DNA from: Archangium sp.
Lineage (GTDB): Bacteria; Myxococcota; Myxococcia; Myxococcales; Myxococcaceae
Assembly (NCBI GenBank): GCA_030681645.1
Contig: JAUXRX010000057.1
Span: forward strand, 62,001 to 126,000
Length of the DNA stretch: 64,000 nucleotides
Reading direction: 5' to 3'
The first letter of the stretch is position 1; every line of letters starts with the position of its first letter. This document shows, piece by piece, positions 39,276-48,369 of this stretch. The notes below the pieces were generated by a model. The model saw only the letters and a program-made list of their open reading frames with translations, did no database searches and was not told the DNA's origin. The position numbers and the translations under genes are program-made.

Positions 39276-42200
39276 GGGAACTCACCGGTGGAGCGCCGGT
39301 TGGCCACCTCCACCACCATCGTCTTGAGCTGGCGCGACAGCACCCGGAACATGCCCGCCAGCAGCTCGGGGCGATCGGCCAGCAGGTCGAGGAAGTCGCG
39401 GCGATCGATCACCAGCACCTTGCTGTCCATCGTGGCCACCACCTCGTTGATCCGGGGCGCGCCGTCGAAGAGCGAGGTCTCGCCGAACGACTCCTTCGCC
39501 TTCATGCGCAGCACCACCTCGCCATCGCGCCGCGCCTCCATTGCGCCCTCGACGATCACGTACAGGGCGTCGCCGGGGTCGCCCTCCGAGTACACCTGCG
39601 TACCCTTCGGGAAGGTGTGTTCCCTCGCCACCGCCGCCACCGCCGCCACGTCGTCCACGTCGCTGCGGGCGAAGATCTCCACCCCTTCCAGCGCGAAGAG
39701 CCGCTTCACCGTCGTCTCGTTCATGTCGTCCTCCCGGTGCGGGGTCGTCCACGTACCCGCCCTGCGCGCCACGAAGCGGGCACAGGCCTTCATGATGAAA
39801 TCGTCAGACGTGCACAACACCGCCAGGTGCCGCGCAAAGCGCGCCGCGGCCCCCAGCGGCAGCGAGCGGTGGTGGGCCTCGACGTGGTGCGAGACGAGCT
39901 CGCGTTCCTCCGGGCTCACCACGTTGTCCACCAGCTCGATCGCCCACGCCCGCCGCCGGGTGTCGGAGCCGAGCAACAACGTGTGCGCCCGCCGCAGCCC
40001 GCGCGCGTCGCGGCGCAGGCCCAGCAGCCAGAAGCTCAGCTCCATCGACTGGTCGAGTCGATCTGCCAGCACGCGCGTGAGCAACGAGTCGTCGCCCAGC
40101 GCCGCGCGGCAGTCGCGGTAGGGCTCGATCAGGGCCAGTGCGCCCTCGCGGCGCCGGTTCAGCGCGTCCAGCTGCCGCTGCTCGTCGACGCGGAACTCCG
40201 GGTGCTCGTCGTGGATCTGCGCGAGCGCGATGCCCACCCGGTAGTGCAGCGAGGGATCGTCCTGGGCGTTGGAGAACAGCAGCGCGTCGAGCGCGGCCTG
40301 GGTGCCGATCAGCCGGAGCACGCGCGGCAACTGCAGCCGCAGCGACCGCGAGCGGCTCTTGTCGTCGAGCGCAGACGCCAGCAGGGGCACCACCGCGTCA
40401 CCGAGCGTGGCCAGCGAGGTACGGGCCGCGCGGCGATCGTCGCGCCACGAGAGGTAGCGCAGCAGCCGCGGCGCCAGCTCGACGTACTTCCCTTCCCCCG
40501 TCGCTTCGATCGCCACCCGCCGCACCGAGACGTCGCTGTCGTCGAGGTAGGCCACCAGCGCCTTCGACAGCGCCCCGCCCGGCCCCGCGCCGAGCCGGCC
40601 CAGCAGCCGGGCCACCTCGCGCCGCTCTGCCGGGGGCGCGTCGATGCCCCGGCGCAACAAGCTGTCGAGCATGCGCCGCGCGAAGGCGTCCTCCGGGCCC
40701 TCGAGGATCAACAGCCCACCGATCGCCGCGGTGAGCACCCCGATGTCCGTCTGCGCCAGCAAGGGCGGCAGCACCACCCGCGCCCGCTCCGGTGCCAACT
40801 TCGCCAGCGCCCAGATCGCGCCGTCCCTCGGGCGCCGGGACCCGCTCACGATGATCGCCTCGAGCGGCCTGGCCAGCGACGCCAGCTTCATCGAGTCGGC
40901 GAGCATCACGCCGCGCTCCTGCACCCGTTCCTGCCGGTGCATCAGCAACTGCTGCACGTGCACCTCGGCCATCAGCCCCGTGCGCTCGAGCAGGTCGGCG
41001 GCCCGCAGGGCGTGCTCTGGAGAGGGCGACTTGATCGCCTCGCCCAGCAGCCGTTCCTCGCCCTCGAAGGCGCCCGCCGCTTCGAGCCCGGCCACGCGTG
41101 CGTGCACCGCCTCGACGTAGCGCGGGCGGATCTTGAACAGCACCCAGCCCACGAAGCCGCACACCAGCAACGAGAGCGCGAACACGCCGCCCAGCCCGAC
41201 CACGTTGGCCAGCGCGAGGATCGACAGGCCGGCGATCACCATGCCGCCCTTGCGCACCAGCCCGTCGATGGTGCGCCGCGCGCCGTCGCGCAGCTCGTCG
41301 GGCAGCGGCGCGTACATGAGCTGAATCGCCACGGGCATGAGCGACCAGCTCGACGCGGCCTCGAACACCTTGAGGGCGAACACCGGCCACACCGAAGGAA
41401 CCGCCCAGGCGCCCAGGGTCAGCACCGCCAGCGTCGCCGGCACCACCGCTGCGTACTTCAGAATGCCCAGCTTCCGCAGCAGCAGCTCGGCCAGGACGAA
41501 CTGGAACGCCACGCAGAACACGCCGGTCCACAGTTGGTGCGCGGCGAACAGGTCGGCCATGTCGGCCTCGAGCAGGTTCTGGGCGGCCCGCTCGCGAAAC
41601 ACGTAGTCGGTCAGCTGCTGCAGCAGCGAGAGCCCCAGCACCAGCACGCCCAGCAGCTGCGTGTACGGGGCGAACAGCACCTCGCGCCACCCGGCCCGCC
41701 TGATCGCCGCGCCGCGCGAAGGGGCCACCTGGTCGAGCTCGGGCCGGTGAAAGCGCCACGCCACGCCCGCCCCCAGGAGGAAGACGCCGCCCGCCACCAG
41801 CAGCGCCAGCGCCCCCGCGGTGCGCGCCAGCACCTGCGCGAGGAAGCCGCCGGCGATCGCCCCCGACATGCCGATGCCGTTGATCCAGCTGAAGGCCTTG
41901 CGCGCCTCCCGCGCGTCGAACGCCTCGCCCATCGAGCCCCAGAAGGCGAGCGAGACCTGCGTGGCGAAGGCTTCCGAGAACAGGTACGCGGCGAGCGCGA
42001 CCATCGGCAGCTCGAGCCACAGCCCCCCCGCCAGCAGCAGCGAGAAGAGCGAGCCGGTGAGCACCAGGTAGCCGGGGTGACGGCGCCGCTTGCCCTCACC
42101 CCCGAGCAGCGCGAGCCCACCGGCGATCACCGCCGCGGCCATGTAGAGCCAGGGCAGCGCGCTCGAGTTGAAGCGCGAGAGCGTCAGCGCGTTGGCGCCG

Positions 42201-42283
42201 GGCTTGAGCATCGCCACCGCGCCGATGAAGCAGAACTGGAACGCCGCCGCGGGCCACAGCCGCGAGGTCCACGAGCGGGGCAT
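39242..42283 (-). CDS. Transporter-HEAT-cyclic nucleotide-binding fusion protein
   Basis: This 1013-aa protein combines three modules. Residues about 1-400 contain about twelve membrane helices, resembling the ATP/ADP translocase (TLC/Npt) or MFS fold. Residues about 400-860 are helical HEAT-like repeats with many AR/LL pairs. Residues about 870-1000 are a cyclic nucleotide-binding domain with PGDALYVIVEGAMEARRDGEVV and FGETSLFDGAP. Such a chain could couple a nucleotide signal to transport or stress sensing. The transporter type is uncertain. Confidence 0.85.
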   Translation of the reverse strand: MPRSWTSRLWPAAAFQFCFIGAVAMLKPGANALTLSRFNSSALPWLYMAAAVIAGGLALLGGEGKRRRHPGYLVLTGSLFSLLLAGGLWLELPMVALAAYLFSEAFATQVSLAFWGSMGEAFDAREARKAFSWINGIGMSGAIAGGFLAQVLARTAGALALLVAGGVFLLGAGVAWRFHRPELDQVAPSRGAAIRRAGWREVLFAPYTQLLGVLVLGLSLLQQLTDYVFRERAAQNLLEADMADLFAAHQLWTGVFCVAFQFVLAELLLRKLGILKYAAVVPATLAVLTLGAWAVPSVWPVFALKVFEAASSWSLMPVAIQLMYAPLPDELRDGARRTIDGLVRKGGMVIAGLSILALANVVGLGGVFALSLLVCGFVGWVLFKIRPRYVEAVHARVAGLEAAGAFEGEERLLGEAIKSPSPEHALRAADLLERTGLMAEVHVQQLLMHRQERVQERGVMLADSMKLASLARPLEAIIVSGSRRPRDGAIWALAKLAPERARVVLPPLLAQTDIGVLTAAIGGLLILEGPEDAFARRMLDSLLRRGIDAPPAERREVARLLGRLGAGPGGALSKALVAYLDDSDVSVRRVAIEATGEGKYVELAPRLLRYLSWRDDRRAARTSLATLGDAVVPLLASALDDKSRSRSLRLQLPRVLRLIGTQAALDALLFSNAQDDPSLHYRVGIALAQIHDEHPEFRVDEQRQLDALNRRREGALALIEPYRDCRAALGDDSLLTRVLADRLDQSMELSFWLLGLRRDARGLRRAHTLLLGSDTRRRAWAIELVDNVVSPEERELVSHHVEAHHRSLPLGAAARFARHLAVLCTSDDFIMKACARFVARRAGTWTTPHREDDMNETTVKRLFALEGVEIFARSDVDDVAAVAAVAREHTFPKGTQVYSEGDPGDALYVIVEGAMEARRDGEVVLRMKAKESFGETSLFDGAPRINEVVATMDSKVLVIDRRDFLDLLADRPELLAGMFRVLSRQLKTMVVEVANRRSTGEFPLTLSGGSGEG

Positions 42284-42286
42284 GGC

Positions 42287-42898
42287 TCACTCCGCCGTGT
42301 AGGGGAGCTCCGCCTGACCGAGCGCCGACGCCAGCTTGAGCTTGAAGGTCTGCCCGGCCGTGAGCGTGCGCGCGGGGAAACGCACCCGGTACCCGACCCA
42401 GAAGCTCTCCATGTACGAGTAGTACGAGCGCATCTCGGTGTTGGTGCGGCCCAGGCGCTCCACCAGCACCGGCGGCAGCTCTTCGCCGCCCACCACCAGC
42501 ACCATGCGCCACATGGTGTTGGCCTTGTCGAAGTCGTCGAAGCGGTAGTCGTTCGCGTGCACCGCGAAGAAGAACTCGGTCGCGTCGGTCAGCCGCGCGC
42601 GCTCCTCGCCCAGCTTCTTTTCCAGCTCTGCCGCGGGCCAGGCCTTGAACAGGCCCTCGCGCCGAATGCGCGCCTCGGCGAACGCGGGTGACTGCCAGGT
42701 GGCCTGGAAGAAGAGCTTGGTGTCGAGGTTGTCGTACACGCCCTTCCCGCTGGTGTGCTTCTCGAGCACCACCTGGTACGCGCGCTCGGCGTCGACGTCG
42801 AGCACGGCCGGCGGCGGATCACCGGGGATGCGCGGAATGCGCCCGCTGGCGCACGCCGTGAGCGCCAGCAGCGCGAGCCCGGCCCACGGCTTCATCAC
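42287..42898 (-). CDS. Lipoprotein of unknown function
   Basis: The 203-aa product has a lipoprotein signal ending LALTAC, then a helical domain with many aromatic residues (FFFAVHANDYRFDDFD) and no family that I recognise. Two starts are possible, GTG at 42898 or ATG at 42895, and the choice does not affect the lipobox. It is directly before the transporter-HEAT-cNMP gene (3-bp gap) and after pyrE (overlapping). Confidence 0.8.
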   Translation of the reverse strand: MMKPWAGLALLALTACASGRIPRIPGDPPPAVLDVDAERAYQVVLEKHTSGKGVYDNLDTKLFFQATWQSPAFAEARIRREGLFKAWPAAELEKKLGEERARLTDATEFFFAVHANDYRFDDFDKANTMWRMVLVVGGEELPPVLVERLGRTNTEMRSYYSYMESFWVGYRVRFPARTLTAGQTFKLKLASALGQAELPYTAE

Positions 42899-43482
42899 GG
42901 GAAATCACTCCGGGCGAACAGCGAGATCACCGGCACCCCGGTCGCCTCGATCGCTTCCCGGCCACCTTCCTGGCGATCGACGAGGGTGAAGGCCCCCACC
43001 GGTACCAGGCCCTCGGCCCGCGCCCGCTCGATGGCCTTGATGGTGGACGCGCCGGTGGTGATCACGTCTTCGACGATCACCACCTTCGCCGCGGCGGGCA
43101 GCGAGCTGAGGCCCTCGATCCACTGCCCCGTGCCGTGGCCCTTGGGTTCCTTGCGCACCAGGAAGGCCTGCAGCGGCGCCTTCCCCAGGAAGCTCACCAG
43201 CGACACCGCGCTCGCCAGCGGATCGGCGCCCATGGTGAGCCCGCCCACGCCGACCGCCGCGGCGAACTTCTCGCGCACGCCAGCGAACATGAGCTTGCCC
43301 ACCAGCCAGTGTCCCTCGGCGGTGAGCACGGTCTTCTTGCAGTCGATGTAGAAGTCAGACTCGCGCCCGCTGGAGAGCACGACCTTCTTCTTCGCGTACG
43401 AGCGCTCGGTGAGCATCGCCAGCAACCGGCGACGATCGACTTCGAGGGCGGCCGCCGAGACATCCAGCGACGGCGCGGTCAC
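42895..43482 (-). CDS. pyrE: Orotate phosphoribosyltransferase
   Basis: The 195-aa protein has the PRPP-binding loop VVIVEDVITTGAST and the family's KKTVLTAEGH/GGLTMGAD region. It joins orotate and PRPP to give OMP in pyrimidine synthesis. It is coupled to padC (GTGA overlap), an arrangement known from myxobacteria. The small size is normal for the short-type PyrE. Confidence 0.95.
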   Translation of the reverse strand: MTAPSLDVSAAALEVDRRRLLAMLTERSYAKKKVVLSSGRESDFYIDCKKTVLTAEGHWLVGKLMFAGVREKFAAAVGVGGLTMGADPLASAVSLVSFLGKAPLQAFLVRKEPKGHGTGQWIEGLSSLPAAAKVVIVEDVITTGASTIKAIERARAEGLVPVGAFTLVDRQEGGREAIEATGVPVISLFARSDFP

Positions 43483-44294
43483 TGCTTGCTCTCCAGGAAC
43501 GCCACCAGCTCGGCCGAATAGCGCAGCTGCTTGATCAGCTCGTCGCGCCGGCTCTCGTCGAGCTCGGCGAAGACGTCGGCGAGCAGCGAGAGGTCCTGGT
43601 TGATCTGCCCCAGCCGCACGGTGACGTCGCCCGCCAGCTCGTCGGCGTCGACCTCTTCTTCCACCGACTCGGGCGAGAGATCGTCACCTTCCGACAGCGC
43701 CTTCTCGAGCATGTCGCGCGCCGAGGGCGACATGCGGCCCGACTCTTCGAGCGCGGCCTTGAGCGCAGCGAGCGCCGCCTGGCCCACGTTGCGCGAGTGG
43801 ATGGCCGAGGCGAGCGACATCAACATCGCGTCGGTGTCGGAGAGATCGGTGTGCAGCCGCGCCAGCACCTTTTCCCGCTGCAGGAAGCGCAGCGCCGCCA
43901 CCCGGCGGAAGCCGGTGATCACCTGGAACCGATCGGGCGGGCGCAGGCGCACGTCGATGGGGAAGAGCTGACCCAGGCGCGCGATGTCGGTCGCGAGCCC
44001 CGCCACGTCTTCCAGCTCCGACTCTTCGCGAACCATGAACCCGGTCTCCTCGTCGATCCGATCGAGCGGGATCAACGCGGGCGCGACGAAGTGTTTGTGG
44101 ATGACCGGCGTCTCTTCCACCTGCGGCAACGGCGGCGCAGAGGGCGGGGGCGGCGGAAGGGGCTCTTCCACCTGTCTTTCCCCGGCCTCCGGCTGCGCCT
44201 CCGTCGGCGGGACTTGCCCGACCGGGGCGGGTGCCCCGGGCGCCTGCTCTTCGCCAGCCGTCGCTGGCGTGTCGTTGTTCACGCTCTCCGACAT
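43479..44294 (-). CDS. padC: PadC-like ParB/Srx-fold protein
   Basis: This 271-aa protein has a Pro/Glu-rich N-terminus (1-65) and a ParB/Srx-type domain (about 70-150) with RLGQLFPIDVRLRPPDRFQVITGFRRVAALRFL, here given in parts. The ParB GERR/C-motif position reads GFRR. In Myxococcus the bacN-bacO-bacP-padC genes are adjacent, and PadC, a CTP-binding ParB relative, tethers ParA to bactofilins. The position and size here fit that. The C-terminal half is helical. No parA is seen nearby. Confidence 0.85.
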   Translation of the reverse strand: MSESVNNDTPATAGEEQAPGAPAPVGQVPPTEAQPEAGERQVEEPLPPPPPSAPPLPQVEETPVIHKHFVAPALIPLDRIDEETGFMVREESELEDVAGLATDIARLGQLFPIDVRLRPPDRFQVITGFRRVAALRFLQREKVLARLHTDLSDTDAMLMSLASAIHSRNVGQAALAALKAALEESGRMSPSARDMLEKALSEGDDLSPESVEEEVDADELAGDVTVRLGQINQDLSLLADVFAELDESRRDELIKQLRYSAELVAFLESKQ

Positions 44295-44316
44295 GGAACG
44301 ACCCGGATCATGGTGG

Positions 44317-44925
44317 TCACTTCTTCTTCTTCAGGAGGACCTTCTTCTTGCCCGCCTCACCGACCAGCACGGGCTGCGGAGGCGGAGGAGGTGCCGGCTT
44401 GTGGGCTTCACCGCGATCGACCTTCGAGGCGATCACCGGGGCCGCGGGCGGCTGGGGCTTGCCCATGGGCCGGCTGACGATGGTGGGCCGCGCGGGCGCC
44501 GCCGCGATGGCCGGGCGCACGATGGGCCGCGAGATCGGGTTGGCGCGCTGCGCGGGGCGCTCGGACGCGGGCCGGGGCTCGGCGTTGCCCATGTCGACGC
44601 GGCCGCGGAAGCTCGCGCCGTCGACGATGATCACGCGCGGGGAGTGGATGTCACCCACCATGCGGCCCTCGCGGGTCAGCTCGACCGACTCGGTGGCCGA
44701 GATGTTGCCCACCACCACGCCCGAGATGATGGCGTTGCGCACCTGCACGTTGGCCTTCACCACGCCCGAGGGCTCGACGATCAACGTCTTGGTGAGGCTC
44801 AGCTCACCCTCGACCCGGCCGCGAACCGTGAGGTCCTCGTCGCCCGAGAGCTTGCCGTTGATGAGGATCGACGGGCCGATGATGGTCGACTCGCCCGATG
44901 CCGAAAAATCCTTGGTAGCCGCCAT
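44317..44925 (-). CDS. bacP: Bactofilin with C-terminal extension (BacP-like)
   Basis: The 202-aa protein has a bactofilin beta-helix domain (about 15-125) followed by a long positively charged, Pro-rich tail (about 126-202, e.g. PAIAAAPARPTIV and a final KKKVLLKKKK). Bactofilins assemble into filaments that scaffold polar complexes. The tail sets it apart from the two shorter bactofilins upstream. The ribosome site AAGGAG is good. Confidence 0.9.
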   Translation of the reverse strand: MAATKDFSASGESTIIGPSILINGKLSGDEDLTVRGRVEGELSLTKTLIVEPSGVVKANVQVRNAIISGVVVGNISATESVELTREGRMVGDIHSPRVIIVDGASFRGRVDMGNAEPRPASERPAQRANPISRPIVRPAIAAAPARPTIVSRPMGKPQPPAAPVIASKVDRGEAHKPAPPPPPQPVLVGEAGKKKVLLKKKK

Positions 44926-44930
44926 GGCGC

Positions 44931-45254
44931 TCAGCGCTCCTTGACGTCCATGTCGACGTTGCCCTTGAAGCTGGCACCGTCGGCGATGAGGATTCGCGGC
45001 GCCCGAACGTCACCCACCACGCGGCAGTCGGCCTTGAGCTCGACCTTGTCGGTGGCGGCGATGTTGCCCGTCACCTTCCCCGTGATCTCCACGTTCTGCA
45101 CCTCGATGTCGGCCTCGACCGACGCGGAGGCCTCGACGAAGAGGCTCTCCTTGAGGGAGATCTTCCCCTTCACCGTTCCCTGGATGACGAGATCCTCGTC
45201 CCCTGAGATCTCTCCGTCGATGGTGATGCTCGAGCCGATGACCGTGTTCGCCAT
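44931..45254 (-). CDS. bacO: Bactofilin (BacO-like)
   Basis: This 107-aa protein is a minimal bactofilin: a short N-terminus and a single beta-helical DUF583 domain with repeated V-x-G/I-x-G spacing. It has no tail. The 6-bp gap to the following bacP-like gene and the 37-bp gap to the preceding bacN-like gene place it in one operon. It would form or join filaments with its neighbours. Confidence 0.9.
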   Translation of the reverse strand: MANTVIGSSITIDGEISGDEDLVIQGTVKGKISLKESLFVEASASVEADIEVQNVEITGKVTGNIAATDKVELKADCRVVGDVRAPRILIADGASFKGNVDMDVKER

Positions 45255-45291
45255 GATGTGATGTCCCTCTCCCTGAAAGATCGGTTTTGCT

Positions 45292-45636
45292 TCAGATGTC
45301 GTCGGGCAGCTTGACGTCCATCTCGATGGAGCCGTTGAAGACCGCGCCGTCTTCGATCACCACGCGCGTGGCCTTGATGTCGCCGTTCACCTTGGCGGAC
45401 TGGTTGATCGACACCTTGGTGGAGGCGTCGATGTTGCCGCTCGCGGTGCCGTTGATGGTCAGCTCATCCGCGCGGATGTCGGCCTCGACCACGCCGGACG
45501 ACTCGATGGTGAGGTGGTTCTTGAGCGCGATCTGTCCCTCCACGCGCCCTTCGATGACCAACCCCCCGCCTCCGGTGAGGCTGCCGCGGATGGTGATGCC
45601 CTTGCCGATGATGTTGATCTGATCGGTGTTCGCCAT
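45292..45636 (-). CDS. bacN: Bactofilin (BacN-like)
   Basis: The 114-aa protein is a minimal bactofilin with the same beta-helix spacing and a negatively charged end (KLPDDI). It is the first gene of the bactofilin-padC operon. Assignments as BacN, BacO and BacP rest on order and size compared with the described Myxococcus cluster. Confidence 0.88.
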   Translation of the reverse strand: MANTDQINIIGKGITIRGSLTGGGGLVIEGRVEGQIALKNHLTIESSGVVEADIRADELTINGTASGNIDASTKVSINQSAKVNGDIKATRVVIEDGAVFNGSIEMDVKLPDDI

Positions 45637-45654
45637 GGGTGTGTGCTTCGTACG

Positions 45655-46494
45655 TCAGAGGTGTTTGGAAAGCCACGAAGAGATATCGGCCCACACCTGC
45701 TCACGGCCGAGTTCCATCATCACTTCGTGACGGTAGTCGCCATACTCCTTGTAGGTCTTGTCTTTCGCGGCCACCGTCTCGAAGAAGGCTCTCGCGGCCG
45801 GCATCGAGGCGATCGGGTCAGCCGTGCCCGCCAGCATCAGCAGGGGCAGCGAAATCGACGGGCCCAGCCCGGCCAGGCGGCGCTGGGCGGCCTGGCACTC
45901 GAAGAACCAGCGCGGGGTGGTGGTGTGCAGGTAGAGCGGGTCGTGCTTCGTCTCTTCCTGCCACTTCGGGTCGCGGGAGAGCTGCTCGGGCTTGAGCTCG
46001 TTGCCGATCTTGAAGCCGGGGAGCAGGCCCTTGATCAGCTTCGCCCCCAGCAGCTTGAGCGCCGGCGGCTCGAAGGCCAGCGCGTAGAAGGGGGCCGAGA
46101 ACACCACGCCCTTGAGCTCTGGGGGGGCGCCGGCCGCGACGAAGTGGGTGGCGATCAACGCCCCGTGCGAGTGGGCCACCAGGAAGACGGGCTTGCCCTT
46201 CGCCGCGTCGACCAGCCGGGCGAAGAAGGCCTTCATGTCTTCCAGGTAGTCGGTCCACTGGTTGACGTCGCCGCGCGCGCCGTCGGCCTTGCCGTGCCCG
46301 CGATAGTCGAAGGTGAGCACCCCGAAGCCGTCCTTGACGAAGGCCTCGATGGGCTTCTGGTAGCGGCCGCAGTGATCGCCGTAGCCGTGGAGCACCCCCA
46401 GCCAGGCCTTCGGCTCCGCGTCGGTGGTCTCCGACCGCCAGAACAGGCGAGTCCCGTCCTTCGAAGCGAAGAAGCCTTCGTCCCGTCGCGGCAT
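45655..46494 (-). CDS. Alpha/beta-hydrolase, monoacylglycerol-lipase-like
   Basis: This 279-aa hydrolase has the elbow AHSHGAL, oxyanion region GYGDHCGRYQ and GHGKADG, and a C-terminal His in YGDYRHEVMME. It resembles monoacylglycerol lipases and lysophospholipases. No signal peptide is seen. The TPR gene stop is 10 bp upstream on the same strand. Confidence 0.92.
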   Translation of the reverse strand: MPRRDEGFFASKDGTRLFWRSETTDAEPKAWLGVLHGYGDHCGRYQKPIEAFVKDGFGVLTFDYRGHGKADGARGDVNQWTDYLEDMKAFFARLVDAAKGKPVFLVAHSHGALIATHFVAAGAPPELKGVVFSAPFYALAFEPPALKLLGAKLIKGLLPGFKIGNELKPEQLSRDPKWQEETKHDPLYLHTTTPRWFFECQAAQRRLAGLGPSISLPLLMLAGTADPIASMPAARAFFETVAAKDKTYKEYGDYRHEVMMELGREQVWADISSWLSKHL

Positions 46495-46504
46495 GGAGTG
46501 CCTT

Positions 46505-48367
46505 CTAGCGGCCCTTCTGTTCCGGCGACAGCAACTTCAACTTCCGCTCGAGCTCGCTCTTCTGCGCGGGGCGCTCGGCGTCGTCGGGGTTGGCCTGCAG
46601 CAGCTCGATCGCCCTGGAGAAGCACTCGTGGGCGCGCTGCCTGCGCCCGAGCCTCGCCGACACCTCGCCGAGGTGCTCGAAGAGCGTGGCGTCTTCGGGG
46701 CCTCCGCTCACCGCGCGCTCCAGCAGCTCGGCGCCTCCCTCGAGGTCGCCCTTCTTGAAGAGCACCCAGCCCAGGGAGTCGAGGAAGGCGGGGCTCTCGG
46801 GCTTGAGCTCGAGGGCCCGCCGCACCAGCCGCTCGGCCTCCTCCAGGTCTCCCCCGTTCTGCGCCAGGGTGTAGCCCATGAAGTTGAGCGCGGTCGGGTT
46901 CGGGTTCCCGGGATCGGCGTCGAGGATCACCCGGATCTTCTCGACCGCCTTCGTCCATTCGCCCTTCTTCTCGTGCACCGAGGCGAGCGCGAACAGCAGC
47001 GCCTCGTCTTTCGGGGCGCGGGCCAGCGCGCCGTTGAGCAGCGACACCGCGTCCTGCAGGCGGTTCTGCCGGCCATAGAAGCCCGCCAGCGCCTCGAGCA
47101 GCTCGGTGGTGGCGCCCTGGCCCATGGCCCTGACCAGCGTCAGCTCGGCGTCCTTGAGCTGGCCGGCGCGCTCGAGGGTGCGCGAGATGGCCGGCTCGAC
47201 GCCCGCGAGCTCGGGCTTCTCTTCCTGCAGCCGGTGCAGCACCTCGAGCGCGGCCTTGTACTGGCCGAGCTGAGACAGGCACAGGCCGCGGTGCAGCCGG
47301 GCCTCGAGGCTCACGTCACCCAGGCCCTTCGGCACCGCGTCGAACGCCTCGGCCGCCTTCTGGAAGTCGCGCACCCGCTCGTGCACCAGCCCCGCGTAGA
47401 AGTGCAGCCGCGGCTCGAGCCCCGACGCCCGCGCCTGGTCGAGCACGTCGGCGGCCAGCTGCAGCTGGTGCGCCGCGAGGTAGCTGAACGACACCTTCAC
47501 CGCGATCTCGGGGTCGCGCCCCTGCGAGAGGAGCTGATCGAAGTACGCCCGGGCGTCGGCGACCTTCTTGAGCCGCAGCGCGAGCCGGCCCGCGTTGAGG
47601 AGCACGTCGCGGTTCTCGGGATCGTGCTCCATGGCCCGTTCCCACGCGTCGAGGGCCTTCGACAGCTTGCCCGCCGACTCGGCCAGGCGGCCCAGGGTGG
47701 CCCACGACTCGATGTCCCCGGGGTCGCGCTCGACGGCGCGCAGCAGCAGCTTCTCGGCGCGCGGGCCGTCACCGCGCTCTGCCAGCGCCAGCCCGAGCCT
47801 GCGGAAGCCGACGGGGTCGCCGGGCACCGCCGTGCCCAGCTCTTCCACCACCTTCATCGCGTCTTCCACCCGGCCCTGGTCGAGCCAGAGCTGGGTGAGC
47901 ACCAGGTACGCGTCGGGATCGTTGGGGCGCAGCTTGATCGCCCGCATCAGGTGCGTGCGCGCGCGGGTCGTCTTCTGCCCCTCGTAGAGCACCCGGCCCA
48001 TCAGCAGCTGCGCCGACGGGTAGTCGGGGAAGCGCTCGATCACCCGCTTGAGCTGCAGCTCGGCGCGGTCGAGCTCGGAGCTGCGCGCGTACTGCTCGGC
48101 CAGCTCGGTCATCAGGTAGGGGTTCGAGTCGTCGGAAGCGAGGGCGAGGCGCAGCTCGTCGAGGGCGATCTTGTGATCGCCCTCGTGGTGCGCCAGCCGG
48201 GCCCTCAGGAAGTGCGCGTAGGACGCCGCCGAAGGGAACGGCGAGCCGATTTCGTCGGGGTTGCTGCCCATCGCCTCGCGCATCGCCGACAGATCGACGG
48301 TGGGGCGCTTCGGCGTCCCGGCGAGGGCAGCCGCGGCGAGGAAGACGAGGAAGAAGACCGGGCGCAT
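46505..48367 (-). CDS. Secreted TPR-repeat protein
   Basis: The 620-aa product has a signal peptide (MRPVFFLVFLAAAALAG) and about a dozen TPR motifs of 34 residues over residues 60-590, such as ADAYLVLTQLWLDQGRVEDA-type units. TPRs build scaffolds for complexes, here probably in the periplasm or outer membrane. It starts 2 bp after the histidine kinase stop, so the two may be functionally linked. Confidence 0.92.
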   Translation of the reverse strand: MRPVFFLVFLAAAALAGTPKRPTVDLSAMREAMGSNPDEIGSPFPSAASYAHFLRARLAHHEGDHKIALDELRLALASDDSNPYLMTELAEQYARSSELDRAELQLKRVIERFPDYPSAQLLMGRVLYEGQKTTRARTHLMRAIKLRPNDPDAYLVLTQLWLDQGRVEDAMKVVEELGTAVPGDPVGFRRLGLALAERGDGPRAEKLLLRAVERDPGDIESWATLGRLAESAGKLSKALDAWERAMEHDPENRDVLLNAGRLALRLKKVADARAYFDQLLSQGRDPEIAVKVSFSYLAAHQLQLAADVLDQARASGLEPRLHFYAGLVHERVRDFQKAAEAFDAVPKGLGDVSLEARLHRGLCLSQLGQYKAALEVLHRLQEEKPELAGVEPAISRTLERAGQLKDAELTLVRAMGQGATTELLEALAGFYGRQNRLQDAVSLLNGALARAPKDEALLFALASVHEKKGEWTKAVEKIRVILDADPGNPNPTALNFMGYTLAQNGGDLEEAERLVRRALELKPESPAFLDSLGWVLFKKGDLEGGAELLERAVSGGPEDATLFEHLGEVSARLGRRQRAHECFSRAIELLQANPDDAERPAQKSELERKLKLLSPEQKGR

Positions 48368-48369
48368 CG

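Noticed and set aside
39617..42691. 1024-codon plus-strand open frame
   Set aside because: It is the mirror of the transporter-HEAT-cNMP gene, whose membrane helices, HEAT and cNMP domain are clear. The mirror is Arg/His-rich without any domain.
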